Shown: positions 22,495 through 30,774, counted from the stretch's first letter. The stretch is DNA of 47,198 bases from Nonomuraea ceibae (GCF_019396325.1 NZ_JAHKRO010000074.1:1-47198); one strand, 5' to 3'. A program made the numbers and translations. The notes: generated from the letters alone by a model not told the origin.

Positions 22495-23451
22495 TCAGCG
22501 CCCGGCGGCCTGCCGCCCGCGCGCGGGGCTGGTCCCGTACCGGTCGCGGAAGGCCTCGCGCAGCGTCTCGGTCGAGCCGAACCCGCAGCGCCGGGCGATC
22601 GTGTCCAGCGGCAGGTCGCTGGAGGCCAGCAACTGCGCGACCGCCTCGGTGCGCGCCGCGCGCACGTACCGGCCGGGCGTGGTGCCGAGCTGCCCGGTGA
22701 ACAGCCTGCGCAGGTGCCGCACGCTGATCCCGGCGCGGGCGGCGAGCGTCGCCGCCGACAGGTCGGCGTCCAGGTTCCCGGTGATGTACGCGACCAGGTC
22801 CCGCACCACCCGGTTGCCGGGCGGCGAGGTGGACAGGAACATGCTGATCTGCGCCTGGTCGCCCGGCCGGTGCAGGTACGTGACCAGCGTCTGGGCGACC
22901 TTCCTGGCCAGCGTCGGGCCGTGGTCGTCGGCGATGAGGCTGAGGCTGAGGTCGAGCCCGCTGGTCACCCCGGCCGAGGTGTGCAGCCGGCCGTCGGAGA
23001 TGTACAGCGGCACCGGGTCGAAGGTGACGGCCGGGAAGCGCGCGGCGATCTCGGCGGCGTGCCGCCAGTGGGTGGCCACCCGCCTGCCGTCGAGGAGCCC
23101 GGCGGCGGCGAGCACCGAGACGCCGGTGCAGATCGACACGACGCGCCTGCTGCCGCGCGCGATCCTGCGGACCTCGTCCACCAGGCGCGGGTCCTCGCGG
23201 GCGGCCACGTGCCCGTGCCCGCCGGCGACGATCAGCGTGTCGACCGGGCCGGTGACCCGCTCCAGCTCCCGCTGCGCGACCAGCGTGATCCCGCACGAGC
23301 TGCGGATGGTGGCCGCCGCGACGGTGGCGAGCTCGACCGTGTACGGGGGCCGCGCGCCCGCCCGGTTGGCCGAGGCGAACGCGTCGCCGGGCGAGGCCAC
23401 GTCGAGCAGTTCGACGTCGGGATAGCCGACGATGACGACACGGCGGTTCAC
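22495..23451 (-). CDS. GlxA-type AraC regulator with DJ-1/PfpI N-terminal domain
   Basis: The protein is 318 aa, starting at GTG 23451 with AGGAG 4-5 nt upstream. Residues 1-190 form a DJ-1/PfpI domain (VVIVGYPDVELLDVASPGDAFASANRAG, VDTLIVAGGHG, VVSICTGVSVLAAAGLLDGRRVATHW). Residues about 215-305 are an AraC DNA-binding domain with two HTH motifs: LAARAGISVRHLRRLFTGQLGTTPGRYV and LDTIARRCGFGSTETLREAFRDRYGTSPARGR. Such proteins sense small metabolites or redox state. Candidate targets are the co-directional InhA-like gene downstream and the divergent MFS gene. No operator stands out in the 98-bp gap. Confidence 0.9.
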   Translation of the reverse strand: MNRRVVIVGYPDVELLDVASPGDAFASANRAGARPPYTVELATVAAATIRSSCGITLVAQRELERVTGPVDTLIVAGGHGHVAAREDPRLVDEVRRIARGSRRVVSICTGVSVLAAAGLLDGRRVATHWRHAAEIAARFPAVTFDPVPLYISDGRLHTSAGVTSGLDLSLSLIADDHGPTLARKVAQTLVTYLHRPGDQAQISMFLSTSPPGNRVVRDLVAYITGNLDADLSAATLAARAGISVRHLRRLFTGQLGTTPGRYVRAARTEAVAQLLASSDLPLDTIARRCGFGSTETLREAFRDRYGTSPARGRQAAGR

Positions 23452-23549
23452 GCTTCTCCTCTGCCCGGCGTCCCTTTACCGGACCTAACGCCCAGGATTG
23501 AGGACATATGCCGCCATCGCCGGGCGGTGGCGCGCCCAGAATGTGCCGC

Positions 23550-24761
23550 ATGTCAGGGGCAGAGACACCACGGGCCGGATACCCGCTGCTGGCGGCGCTC
23601 TACACCACGCAGTTCCTCGGCACCGCCTTCTTCGGCACCGCCCTCGCCTCGATCCTGCGCGAGCGCGGCGCCGGCCTGGAGGCGCTGGGGCTGCTGCAGG
23701 CCGTGTGGATGCTGACCGCGCTGCGGATGCTGTGGGCGCCGCTGGTGGACCGGTTCGGCTCCGCCCGCCGGGGGCACTACCGGTCCTGGCTGCTGGTGCT
23801 CCAGCCGGCGCTGGCCTTGACCCTGCTGACGCTGGTCGCCCTCGACCCGGTCGACGACCTCGGCCTCGTCCTGTTCGCCGCCGCTGCCGCCGGGGTGCTC
23901 TCGGCCACCCAGGACATCGCCGTCGACGCGCTGGTGGTCCGGCTGCTGCGCCCCGGGCAGCGCGGGATCGCGAACGGCATCCAGGTCGCCGGCGGCTACG
24001 TCGGCAGCCTCGTCGGCGGCGGCGTCTCCCTGCTCGTCTACGCCGAGTTCGGCTGGGCCTGGGCGCTGCTCACGCTGGCGGCGCTGACCGTGCTGCCGGC
24101 CGTGCAGATCCTGCGGCTGACCGAGGGGCCGCCGCCCGCCGCGGGCCCCGGCCTGCGGGAACGGTACGCGGCTCTGCTCGGCGTGTTCGCCGACCGCCGC
24201 AGGGCGCGGTGGACGCTGCTCGTGCAGCCGTGCTTCCTGGCCGGGATCTTCGCCGCGTACGCCCTGGTCAGCCCCATGCTGGTGGACGCGGGCTGGTCGC
24301 TGTCGTCGATCGGCCTGGTCACGAGCCTGCTCGGCGACACGGTGGCGATCGCGGGCGCGCTGCTGGCCGGAAGCCTGGTCGCGCGGTTCGGCACGCGCGC
24401 CTGCCTGGCCGGGTCGGGTGCGGCCCTGCTGGTGAGCGTGGTGGCGCTGCTGCCGGTGGCTCGCGGGGCGGGCTGGCCGGTGCTGACCGGGGGCGCGATC
24501 CTGCTGTTCAAGGTGGCCTACGCGGCGGCGGCCACGGTGGTCTCGGCCGAGACGATGCGGCTGTCCCGCCCGGCGACGGCGGGCGCGGACTACAGCGCCA
24601 TGTCGAGCGCGGGGTCCGTGGTGGCGTTCGGCGTGGGGGCGGTGACGCTGACGGTGGCCGCCGCCGTGGGCTACCCGGCCACGCTGGCGGGGGCCGCGGT
24701 GCTCGTCGGCGCAGGCATGGTCGCCTGTATAGTCACCAATCTTGACTATCAGAAAGAGTGA
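23550..24761 (+). CDS. MFS transporter of the AmpG/RhtX type
   Basis: The protein is about 403 aa from ATG 23550. In-frame ATGs at 23541 and 23508 are alternatives; only 23508 has a GAGGA, but just 3 nt away. Twelve helices are predicted. AmpG/RhtX-group markers are YTTQFLGTAFFGTALASILRERG, ALRMLWAPLVDRFGSARRGHYRSWLLVLQ, the ATQDIAVDALVVRLLRPGQRGIANGIQVAGGYVGSLVGGG segment and AETMRLSRPATAGADYSAMSSAG. Relatives import muropeptides (AmpG) or siderophores (RhtX/FptX) as single proteins. Siderophore or peptide import is plausible, not shown. It is divergent from the GlxA-type regulator. Confidence 0.82.
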   Translation: MSGAETPRAGYPLLAALYTTQFLGTAFFGTALASILRERGAGLEALGLLQAVWMLTALRMLWAPLVDRFGSARRGHYRSWLLVLQPALALTLLTLVALDPVDDLGLVLFAAAAAGVLSATQDIAVDALVVRLLRPGQRGIANGIQVAGGYVGSLVGGGVSLLVYAEFGWAWALLTLAALTVLPAVQILRLTEGPPPAAGPGLRERYAALLGVFADRRRARWTLLVQPCFLAGIFAAYALVSPMLVDAGWSLSSIGLVTSLLGDTVAIAGALLAGSLVARFGTRACLAGSGAALLVSVVALLPVARGAGWPVLTGGAILLFKVAYAAAATVVSAETMRLSRPATAGADYSAMSSAGSVVAFGVGAVTLTVAAAVGYPATLAGAAVLVGAGMVACIVTNLDYQKE

Positions 24762-24766
24762 CTATA
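24728..24766. promoter_or_regulatory. 9-bp inverted repeat operator overlapping the MFS stop codon
   Basis: TATAGTCAC (24728-24736) and GTGACTATA (24758-24766) are perfect inverted copies, and a third half-site, TGACTATC, lies between them at 24744-24751. The element straddles the MFS stop codon, is far AT-richer than its surroundings, and ends 40 bp before the ABM gene. It looks like an operator of an HxlR- or MarR-type protein, but no such regulator gene is adjacent. Confidence 0.65.
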
Positions 24767-24806
24767 TGGTCCTCTTCGTACCGGTCGAATCCAGGAGGAC
24801 ACCCCC

Positions 24807-25094
24807 ATGAGCATCACCGTCGAACTCACCCGTTTCAAGGTGTCGTCCGACCGGGAGGAGGAGATGCTGGCCGCGCGGCCCGCGATGCTGGCCGACTTCC
24901 GCGCCGACCGGGACGGCTTCCTCGGCGCCCGCCTGATCCGCCTGCCCGGCGGCGAATGGCTGGACGTCGTCGACTGGCGCTCCCCCGAGGACCACGCCGC
25001 CTCCCGCACCAAGGGCGCCAACCTGCCGGGCATCGCGGCGTTCTTCGCCACCATCGCCGAGCTGGTCAGCGCCGAGGAGGGCACCGTGGCGTAG
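24807..25094 (+). CDS. Antibiotic biosynthesis monooxygenase (ABM) domain protein
   Basis: The protein is 95 aa, starting at ATG 24807 with AGGAGGA 6 nt upstream. It has a single ferredoxin-like ABM domain: VELTRFKVSSDREEEMLAARPAMLADFRADRDGFLGARLIRLPGGEWLDVVDWRSPEDHAA, which pairs a catalytic-type helix with the DWRS strand. Such small dimers oxidise aromatic or reactive substrates or serve as stress-linked quinol monooxygenases. It is a monocistron between a striking operator and a hairpin terminator, which implies regulated expression, possibly to electrophile stress. Confidence 0.82.
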   Translation: MSITVELTRFKVSSDREEEMLAARPAMLADFRADRDGFLGARLIRLPGGEWLDVVDWRSPEDHAASRTKGANLPGIAAFFATIAELVSAEEGTVA

Positions 25095-25109
25095 CCGCGT
25101 TGTTCACCT

Positions 25110-25131
25110 GGGCGCTGCGCCGCGAGCGCCC
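25110..25131 (+). terminator. Hairpin after the ABM gene
   Basis: GGGCGCT and AGCGCCC form a 7-bp stem with an 8-nt loop, 16 nt after the ABM stop codon. Confidence 0.5.
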
Positions 25132-25203
25132 GGCGTTCGGTCCCGGGTCACGGGCGGGCCGTTGACTGCCCGGGCACCATCTTGTTCCGGACCGAGGACG
25201 TAC

Positions 25204-26769
25204 ATGCACCGCAACACTCTCTCCGCCGTGGCCGCCGCCGCGATCATGCTGACCGCGAGCGCGCCCGCCCTGGCGGACACCCGGCCCGACTCCTTCTTCG
25301 GCGGACGGCTCCCGCTGAGCGCGCAGCCGGTGACCACCACCGTGGCGCCCGGCGTGACGCTCACGTCGATGTCGCTCGGGGCCAAGGACGAGGACGACTT
25401 CTGGACCGTGCACGTCTACTTGCCGCACACCGCCGACGGGCCGCTCGACAAGGCGGCCACCGCCCTGGGTCCGCGCGAGATCGCCGACCGGGTCGCCGCC
25501 GCCGTGCGCGGCAAGGGGTACGAGCCGCGCGTCGAGGAGGTCGTCACGCCCGCGTACGCCGACCGCCCCGCGGGCACGCTCGGCTGGACCGTCCGCGTCG
25601 GCCGCCACGCCACGAGCGCGGAGGCGGCGGCGGAGCTCGCCCGGCTCCGCGCGGCCGGGTTCGCCGGCGGCACCCGCTACACCGCGCAGGACGGCGCCGA
25701 CCCCGGCGCGCCGCAGAAGGTGCACGTGCTCCGCGTCGACTTCCGCGCCTTCGGCGGCACGGTCGGCACCGACTTCGGCCCGTCGCTGAACGGCACCGAG
25801 AAGCTGACCGACCTCGCCGCCGCCGCGGGCGCGGTGGCAGGGATCAACGCGCAGTGGTTCTACAACAGCGCGCCCGGCGGCATGTACGTCAAGGACGGCA
25901 AGCTCATCGGCTCCGCCACCCAGGGCCGGGGCGGCATCAAGATCACCCGGGGCGGCCGCTCGGTCGACGTGGACGCCTACACGGCCCGCGTCACCCTGCG
26001 CGCCGGACGTACGAGTGCCGAGATCGACGGCGTCAACCGAGTGCCGGGCGAGATCTGGAACTGCGGCGGCGTGGGCGGCGACCAGCCGACCGAGAAGCCG
26101 CAGCACGACCTGAAGTGCACTGACGACAGCGAACTGGTCCTGTTCACGCCCGAATGGGGCGCCCCGCCCACCGGCGCCGGCGCCGAGGCCGTCCTCGACG
26201 CGCGCGGCACCGTCACCGCCGTCAACGCCTCCCGAGGCGCTGCCGTCCCCGCCGGCGGATCCACCGTCCAGGCCATCGGCGACAGCGCCGCCTGGCTGCT
26301 CGCCCACGTCAAGCCGGGCGAGCGGCTGCGGGTGAGCGAGCGGGTCGAGGACAGCCGGGGCCGTCGGGTCCCGCTCACCCGCGACACCACGATCCTCCAG
26401 GTCGGCCCCACGCTCGTCCGCGACGGCCGCGTCTCCGTGAACGCCGCCGCCGACGGCCTCGTCCGCGAGGGCGCCGACCAGACCTTCACCTACAACTGGA
26501 CCGTACGCGCCAACCCCCGATCCATGATCGGCATGGACGATCGGGGCCGGCTCATGCTCGTGGTCGTCGACGGACGCCAGGAGGGCTACAGCGAAGGACT
26601 CGGGATCGCGCAGACGGCCGAGCTGATGAAGCTGCTCGGCGCCCGCGAGGCGATGAACCTCGACGGGGGCGGCTCCAGCGTCATGGTCACCCCCGGCGGC
26701 ATCGTCAACCGGCCCTCCGACGCAGCCGGCCAGCGCTCCCTCGGCAACGTCCTACTGGTCCGCCCGTAA
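25204..26769 (+). CDS. Secreted phosphodiester glycosidase-like (NAGPA) protein
   Basis: The protein is 521 aa from ATG 25204 with GAGGA upstream. A signal peptide ends after LTASAPALA. Residues about 120-165 (GWTVRVGRHATSAEAAAELARLRAAGFAGGTRY) resemble a SPOR domain, which binds denuded peptidoglycan. The catalytic NAGPA domain (about residue 175 on) includes VHVLRVDF, VAGINAQWFYNSAPGGMYVKDGKLIG and the C-terminal LLGAREAMNLDGGGSSVM, the most conserved motif of the family. Two Cys (WNCGG and LKCTDD) could form a disulfide. Bacterial members are thought to cut sugar phosphodiesters in wall polymers. A cell-wall role fits the SPOR-like part but is inference. It overlaps the convergent hydrolase gene by 18 bp. 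Confidence 0.87.
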   Translation: MHRNTLSAVAAAAIMLTASAPALADTRPDSFFGGRLPLSAQPVTTTVAPGVTLTSMSLGAKDEDDFWTVHVYLPHTADGPLDKAATALGPREIADRVAAAVRGKGYEPRVEEVVTPAYADRPAGTLGWTVRVGRHATSAEAAAELARLRAAGFAGGTRYTAQDGADPGAPQKVHVLRVDFRAFGGTVGTDFGPSLNGTEKLTDLAAAAGAVAGINAQWFYNSAPGGMYVKDGKLIGSATQGRGGIKITRGGRSVDVDAYTARVTLRAGRTSAEIDGVNRVPGEIWNCGGVGGDQPTEKPQHDLKCTDDSELVLFTPEWGAPPTGAGAEAVLDARGTVTAVNASRGAAVPAGGSTVQAIGDSAAWLLAHVKPGERLRVSERVEDSRGRRVPLTRDTTILQVGPTLVRDGRVSVNAAADGLVREGADQTFTYNWTVRANPRSMIGMDDRGRLMLVVVDGRQEGYSEGLGIAQTAELMKLLGAREAMNLDGGGSSVMVTPGGIVNRPSDAAGQRSLGNVLLVRP

Positions 26770-27597
26770 CCGACCGGCCGACACCCCGAGCAGGGCGAGG
26801 AGGTGCGGCCAGGCGCGGGCGCCCAGGGCGGCGTCCGCTTCGGGGGTTCCGCCGTAGGCGTAGGCGGGTGAGGCGGGGGCGGGGGGCTCGCCGGGGAACC
26901 TGGGCCGGTGCCCCGCGTCCGGGTGGGTGATCACCACGGCCGGTCGCCGGGCGGCCAGCTCGCGGGCGAAGCGGAGGGACGGCCACATCCGGTCGTCGCC
27001 GCCCGCCACCAGCAGCAGCCGCGCCCTGGCCTCCTCCACCCTGATGGCCGCCTCCGCGTAGCCCTCGCGGCTGCCGCCGTAGAGGCCGGCGAACGCCACC
27101 GGCTCCGCGGGCTCGGGCCAGAGGCTGGCGTCGTAGGTCACGTACGGCACCGGCTCGCCCTTCCAGGTCCACGAGGACCGGTACGGCTCCGTGACGCCGT
27201 CCGGCCCCGGCCCGACGTTCGCCCACGCGACCGAGGTCGGAGAGACGGCGATCACGGCGTCGAGCCGGGGTTCGACGACGGACAGCAGCAGCGCCGCCTC
27301 CGCCCCCTTGGAGACGCCCAGGACGCCGATCCGCCGCGTCCCCGCCTCCGCGAGCAGGTCGACGGCGGCCGTGAAGGTCTCCAGCGGTATCTCGCAGATG
27401 CCGGGCGGCTGCCCCGGCCCGCCGAACCATCGGACGGACAGCGCCCTGAGGCCGTGCGCGGCGAGCAGCCGGCACCGCTCGGTCTCCACGCGCCCGCTGG
27501 ACCCGGCCAGCACCAGGACCCCGGCGGTCGCGCCCGGCGCGGGTTCGGCCAGGAAGCCGGTCCAGGGCGCGGTGAGCTCGCGCTCGACGATCTCCAC
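26752..27597 (-). CDS. Alpha/beta hydrolase with BAAT C-terminal-like domain
   Basis: The protein is 281 aa from ATG 27597. It has the acyl-CoA thioesterase/bile acid acyltransferase C-terminal fold: GVLVLAGSSGRVETERCRLLAAHGLRALSVRWFG, IGVLGVSKGAEAALLLSVVEPRLDAVIAVSPTSVAW with the Ser nucleophile in GVSKG, and a late LLLVAGGDDRMWPSLRFARELA (catalytic Asp) and HPDAGHRPRFPG (catalytic His). The N-terminal BAAT domain is absent. True BAAT enzymes use Cys in place of Ser, so hydrolase or thioesterase activity is more likely than conjugation. It overlaps the glycosidase gene tail-to-tail by 18 bp. Confidence 0.87.
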   Translation of the reverse strand: MEIVERELTAPWTGFLAEPAPGATAGVLVLAGSSGRVETERCRLLAAHGLRALSVRWFGGPGQPPGICEIPLETFTAAVDLLAEAGTRRIGVLGVSKGAEAALLLSVVEPRLDAVIAVSPTSVAWANVGPGPDGVTEPYRSSWTWKGEPVPYVTYDASLWPEPAEPVAFAGLYGGSREGYAEAAIRVEEARARLLLVAGGDDRMWPSLRFARELAARRPAVVITHPDAGHRPRFPGEPPAPASPAYAYGGTPEADAALGARAWPHLLALLGVSAGRLRADQ

Positions 27598-27685
27598 GGC
27601 ACCACGTTCTCACGCCTGCTGCTCTGGTGTGGATCTTGGGGAAGCGGTTGCCTTGGCCGGGGATCGACACGAGAATCTCGGACTC

Positions 27686-28966
27686 ATGATTTCCATCCGG
27701 ATCACGGGCGCCGTCGCGGTGCTCTGTCTTGCGCTCTCGTCGGGCTGCGGGGTGCTGCCCGGATCGCCGAAGGAGTCCGGCCCGGCCGAGGGGCCGCGCC
27801 GGGTGACGGTCGAGGCTCCGGCCGGCGCCGATGACGGGGGAGGGGGCGCCTCGCACCACTGGGTGGGGCTGAACCCGGTGTGGAAGGTCGAGCAGATCGA
27901 CGAGACGCCCCAGCATCACGGCCTGGTGTCCGACGGGACGCGCGTGGTGGCGCTGCGCAAGGAGATCAAGGGCGGCGCGGCGGGCGAGCTGACCGGCTAC
28001 GACGGCGCGTCGGGCAAGCGGTTGTGGCGGCGGGAGCTGGGCTGGAGCGGTGCGAGCGCGCCGGTGGCCGAGGACGGCACGGTGGTGGTCCCGCTGGGCG
28101 CCGAGGTGGACAACCGGGTGGAGCGGCCGGGGCAGTTCGTGGCGCTGGACACCGCGACGGGGGAGGAGCGGTGGCGGGTCAGGGTGCGGCAGCGGGCGTT
28201 CATGACGTCGCACCTCTACCTGCCGGCCCCGGCGCAGGGGGCGATCCTGGACGGCGTCTTCTACTACGCCGACGGGCCGCACCTGTACGGGCGCGATCTG
28301 GTCTCGGGCAAGGTGGTGCACCGGCGGACGAGCAGGTCGCACCTGGCCGTGGCGGGGCCGGTGCGGGCGCGGCAGGGGCTGGTGGTGCTGGTCAGGCCGG
28401 ACCCGTTCAAGCACGTCGAGGGCGTGGACGGCACCGTTCGCAGCCTGGCGGTGCTGAGCCCGGAGCTCACCCCCGTGCACCAGGCGGACCTGCCGAAGGG
28501 CACCGAGGCCACCGAGGTGATCACCGGTGGCGCGATCGCGGTCGTGAGCGAGGGCGGCGGTACGAATCCGCACATGTGGGGCTTCGACACCCGGACGGGC
28601 AAGCGGCTGTGGAGCCGGCCGCTGGGGAAGTCGCAGTACGTGGGCCCGCCGGTGCGCGGTGTGGTGCCGGTCCTGGACGGCTCGCGCAACCATGAGCAGC
28701 GGTTCGTCGGCCATGACCTGCGCACCGGGGAGCGGCTGTGGACGCTGGAGCCCCGCAAGGCCGAGGTGCGGATCGACCGGGCGCGGACGATGGGCGTGGC
28801 GGACGGCACGCTGTTCGGGCTGGGGCACGGGGTGGAGATCGTGGATCCGGCGACCGGGAAGGTCACGTTCGCCCACCAGTTCACGCCGCGCGGCGGTGGC
28901 CGGGTGGTGGCGGCGGCGGGGCGCATCGTGATCTACAACCATGACGGCCTGATGGGCTTCGACTGA
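27686..28966 (+). CDS. Lipoprotein with PQQ-like beta-propeller repeats
   Basis: The protein is 426 aa from ATG 27686. The signal MISIRITGAVAVLCLALSSGC has a lipobox with Cys21 as the lipid site. After a Gly/Pro-rich spacer comes a PQQ_2-type propeller, with repeated units such as LTGYDGASGKRLWRRELG, VALDTATGEERWRVRV, GFDTRTGKRLWSRPLG and GHDLRTGERLWTLEP, each with the Trp docking motif. There are no PQQ-binding or dehydrogenase residues, so this is probably a surface scaffold like BamB or an actinobacterial sensor, not an enzyme. It starts 89 bp from the divergent hydrolase gene, and the two-component operon follows. Confidence 0.87.
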   Translation: MISIRITGAVAVLCLALSSGCGVLPGSPKESGPAEGPRRVTVEAPAGADDGGGGASHHWVGLNPVWKVEQIDETPQHHGLVSDGTRVVALRKEIKGGAAGELTGYDGASGKRLWRRELGWSGASAPVAEDGTVVVPLGAEVDNRVERPGQFVALDTATGEERWRVRVRQRAFMTSHLYLPAPAQGAILDGVFYYADGPHLYGRDLVSGKVVHRRTSRSHLAVAGPVRARQGLVVLVRPDPFKHVEGVDGTVRSLAVLSPELTPVHQADLPKGTEATEVITGGAIAVVSEGGGTNPHMWGFDTRTGKRLWSRPLGKSQYVGPPVRGVVPVLDGSRNHEQRFVGHDLRTGERLWTLEPRKAEVRIDRARTMGVADGTLFGLGHGVEIVDPATGKVTFAHQFTPRGGGRVVAAAGRIVIYNHDGLMGFD

Positions 28967-29005
28967 GCCGCCCCCGAGGCTGAGCCAGGTCGGCCGCCGC
29001 TTGTG

Positions 29006-29017
29006 TGACATTCGTCA
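29006..29017. promoter_or_regulatory. Candidate response-regulator box upstream of the kinase gene
   Basis: TGACATTCGTCA lies 20 bp before GTG 29038. Its reverse complement, TGACGAATGTCA, differs at one base from the palindrome TGACGAACGTCA at 30726-30737, which precedes the next transcription unit of the same locus. A shared site before both suggests binding by the DesR-like regulator encoded here. Confidence 0.6.
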
Positions 29018-29037
29018 GGGGTGGGCGGGAGGCCGGG

Positions 29038-30138
29038 GTGGATAGTGTGAAACGCATGAAGGGCCGGCTCTGGACCTCCGTCTACCTCGTCGTCCTGGTG
29101 TGGCCGCTGCCCGGGTTCCTGGCGGCCTCCCCGCCGGGGCTCACGATCGGGCTGGTGGCCGCCGGGCTGGCGGGCTTCGTGGCGCTCTACCTGCGGGTCG
29201 TGTGGACCGCACTGGACCGGCCGCACCGCAACGCCACCCCGTACGCGCTGATCCTCCTCTACGTGGTCGCCGCGGCGATGACCGTGGCGCTGGGCGAGAT
29301 GTGGGTGTTCGCGGCGTCGTACTTCCTCATCACCGCGGTCGCCGCGGCGCTGCCCGCGCGGGCGCTGCCGGTGGCGGCCGGGGCCACGGTCGCGGCCGTC
29401 ACGCTCGCCCTGCCGCTGCTGGGCAGGTCGCTGGCCGAATACTGGTGGCTGCCGCTCCAGGCCGTGGTGTTCACCGCCGCCATCCGCGCCTTCCTGCAGC
29501 TCAACGCAGCCAACCGGGCGTTGAGCAAGGCCGGGGCCGAGGTCGAGCGGCTGGCCGTGGACAACGAGCGGCTGCGCTTCGCCCGCGACATGCACGACCT
29601 CCTCGGCCACAGCCTGGCCGTGATGACGGTGAAGAGCCAGCTCGCGGCCAGGATCGCCACCGCCGACCCGGACCGGGCCAGGACCGAGATGGAGCAGGTC
29701 GAGGAGCTGTCCCGGCAGGCGCTGTCGGAGGTGCGCGAGGCGATCGCGGGCTACCGGGAGCTGTCGCTGCCCGGCGAGCTGGACGGCGCGCGCCGGGCGC
29801 TCGACACCGCGGGCGTGCGGCTGGAGGTGGCCGCCGATCCGCTGCCGGCCGACGCCGAGCCGGTGCTCGCCTGGGTCGTCCGGGAGGCCACCACGAACGT
29901 CGTCCGCCACAGCGGCGCCCGCCGCTGCCGCATCCGCCTCGGCGTGACCGGCGGCGAGGCGTACGCGGAGGTCCGCGACGACGGCCGCGGCCCCGCCGAT
30001 CACACGGGCACGCACGGCAACGGCCTGCGCGGCCTCGCCGAGCGCGTCCACGTCGCGGGCGGCACCCTGTACGGCGGCGCCGCCGAGGGCGGCGGCTTCC
30101 TGGTGAGCGCCCGCGTCCCCGTGGCGGAGCGGGCGTGA
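29038..30138 (+). CDS. DesK-type sensor histidine kinase
   Basis: The protein is 366 aa from GTG 29038, which has GGAGG 5 nt upstream; in-frame GTG 29047 and ATG 29056 are weaker choices. The N-terminal half has about five hydrophobic segments, a membrane sensor. The HisKA_3 dimer domain follows (LRFARDMHDLLGHSLAVMTVKSQLAARIA, phospho-acceptor His186), then LPADAEPVLAWVVREATTNVVRHSGA (N box) and an ATP lid with DDGRGPADHTGTHGNGLRGLAERV. Family members sense membrane state or antimicrobial stress. Its stop overlaps the response regulator start in a GTGA, so the pair is co-translated. Confidence 0.92.
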   Translation: MDSVKRMKGRLWTSVYLVVLVWPLPGFLAASPPGLTIGLVAAGLAGFVALYLRVVWTALDRPHRNATPYALILLYVVAAAMTVALGEMWVFAASYFLITAVAAALPARALPVAAGATVAAVTLALPLLGRSLAEYWWLPLQAVVFTAAIRAFLQLNAANRALSKAGAEVERLAVDNERLRFARDMHDLLGHSLAVMTVKSQLAARIATADPDRARTEMEQVEELSRQALSEVREAIAGYRELSLPGELDGARRALDTAGVRLEVAADPLPADAEPVLAWVVREATTNVVRHSGARRCRIRLGVTGGEAYAEVRDDGRGPADHTGTHGNGLRGLAERVHVAGGTLYGGAAEGGGFLVSARVPVAERA

Positions 30139-30728
30139 TCCGCGTCCTGCTGGCCGACGACCAGCATCTCGTACGCGAGGCGCTGGCGGCGCTGCTCGGC
30201 CTGGAGCCCGACATCGAGGTCGCCGGGCAGGTGGGCCGGGGCGACGAGGTGGCCGGAGCGGTCGCCCGGCTCGATCCGGACGTCGTGCTGCTCGACATCG
30301 AGATGCCCGGCTGCGACGGCCTCACCGCGGCGGCCGGGCTCACCGGCGTGCGCGTGATCATCCTGACGACGTTCGGCCGCCCCGGCTACCTGCGCCGGGC
30401 GATGGACGCCGGGGTCGACGGCTACGTGGTCAAGGACGCCAGGGCCGGGGAGCTGGCCGACGCGGTGCGGCGGGTGCACGCGGGGGAGCGGGTGTTCGAC
30501 CGCAAGCTCTCCGCCGCCAGCCTCTCCGCCGGCGCGAACCCGCTCACCGGCCGCGAACGCGACGTGCTGCGCGCCGCGACCGAGGGCGGCACCATCGCCG
30601 ACATCGCCCGCCGCCTCCACCTGTCCGACGGCACCGTGCGCAACTACCTGTCGTCGGCCATCGGCAAGCTCGGCGCCCGCAACCGGGCCGAGGCGGCGCG
30701 CGCCGCGGAGTCCAAGGGCTGGCTCTGA
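30135..30728 (+). CDS. NarL/DesR-type response regulator
   Basis: The protein is 197 aa. GTG 30135 overlaps the kinase stop codon (GTGA). The receiver domain has IRVLLADDQHLVREALAALL with acidic Asp8 and Asp9, the phospho-acceptor Asp54 in VVLLDIEMPGCDG, and Lys in VDGYVVKDARAGELADAV. The C-terminal LuxR HTH is NPLTGRERDVLRAATEGGTIADIARRLHLSDGTVRNYLSSAIGKLGARNRAEAARAAESKGWL. It should bind short palindromes as a phosphorylated dimer; the near-identical sites at 29006 and 30726 are the best candidates. The second site includes its own stop codon. Confidence 0.94.
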   Translation: MIRVLLADDQHLVREALAALLGLEPDIEVAGQVGRGDEVAGAVARLDPDVVLLDIEMPGCDGLTAAAGLTGVRVIILTTFGRPGYLRRAMDAGVDGYVVKDARAGELADAVRRVHAGERVFDRKLSAASLSAGANPLTGRERDVLRAATEGGTIADIARRLHLSDGTVRNYLSSAIGKLGARNRAEAARAAESKGWL

Positions 30729-30737
30729 CGAACGTCA
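30726..30737. promoter_or_regulatory. Candidate response-regulator palindrome overlapping the regulator stop codon
   Basis: TGACGAACGTCA is a near-perfect palindrome (arms TGACG and CGTCA around AA) whose first three bases are the stop codon of the response regulator gene. It lies 37 bp before the membrane protein gene and nearly matches, inverted, the site upstream of the kinase. Confidence 0.65.
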
Positions 30738-30774
30738 CTACCGGCCGCACCACGCCTCTCGCGAGGCTGGAGGC

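Noticed and set aside
25162..25186. TTGACT followed by TTGTTC as a promoter for the phosphodiester glycosidase gene.
   Set aside because: The -35 match is good, but the -10 region is poor, and single TTGACT hits are expected by chance in a window this long.
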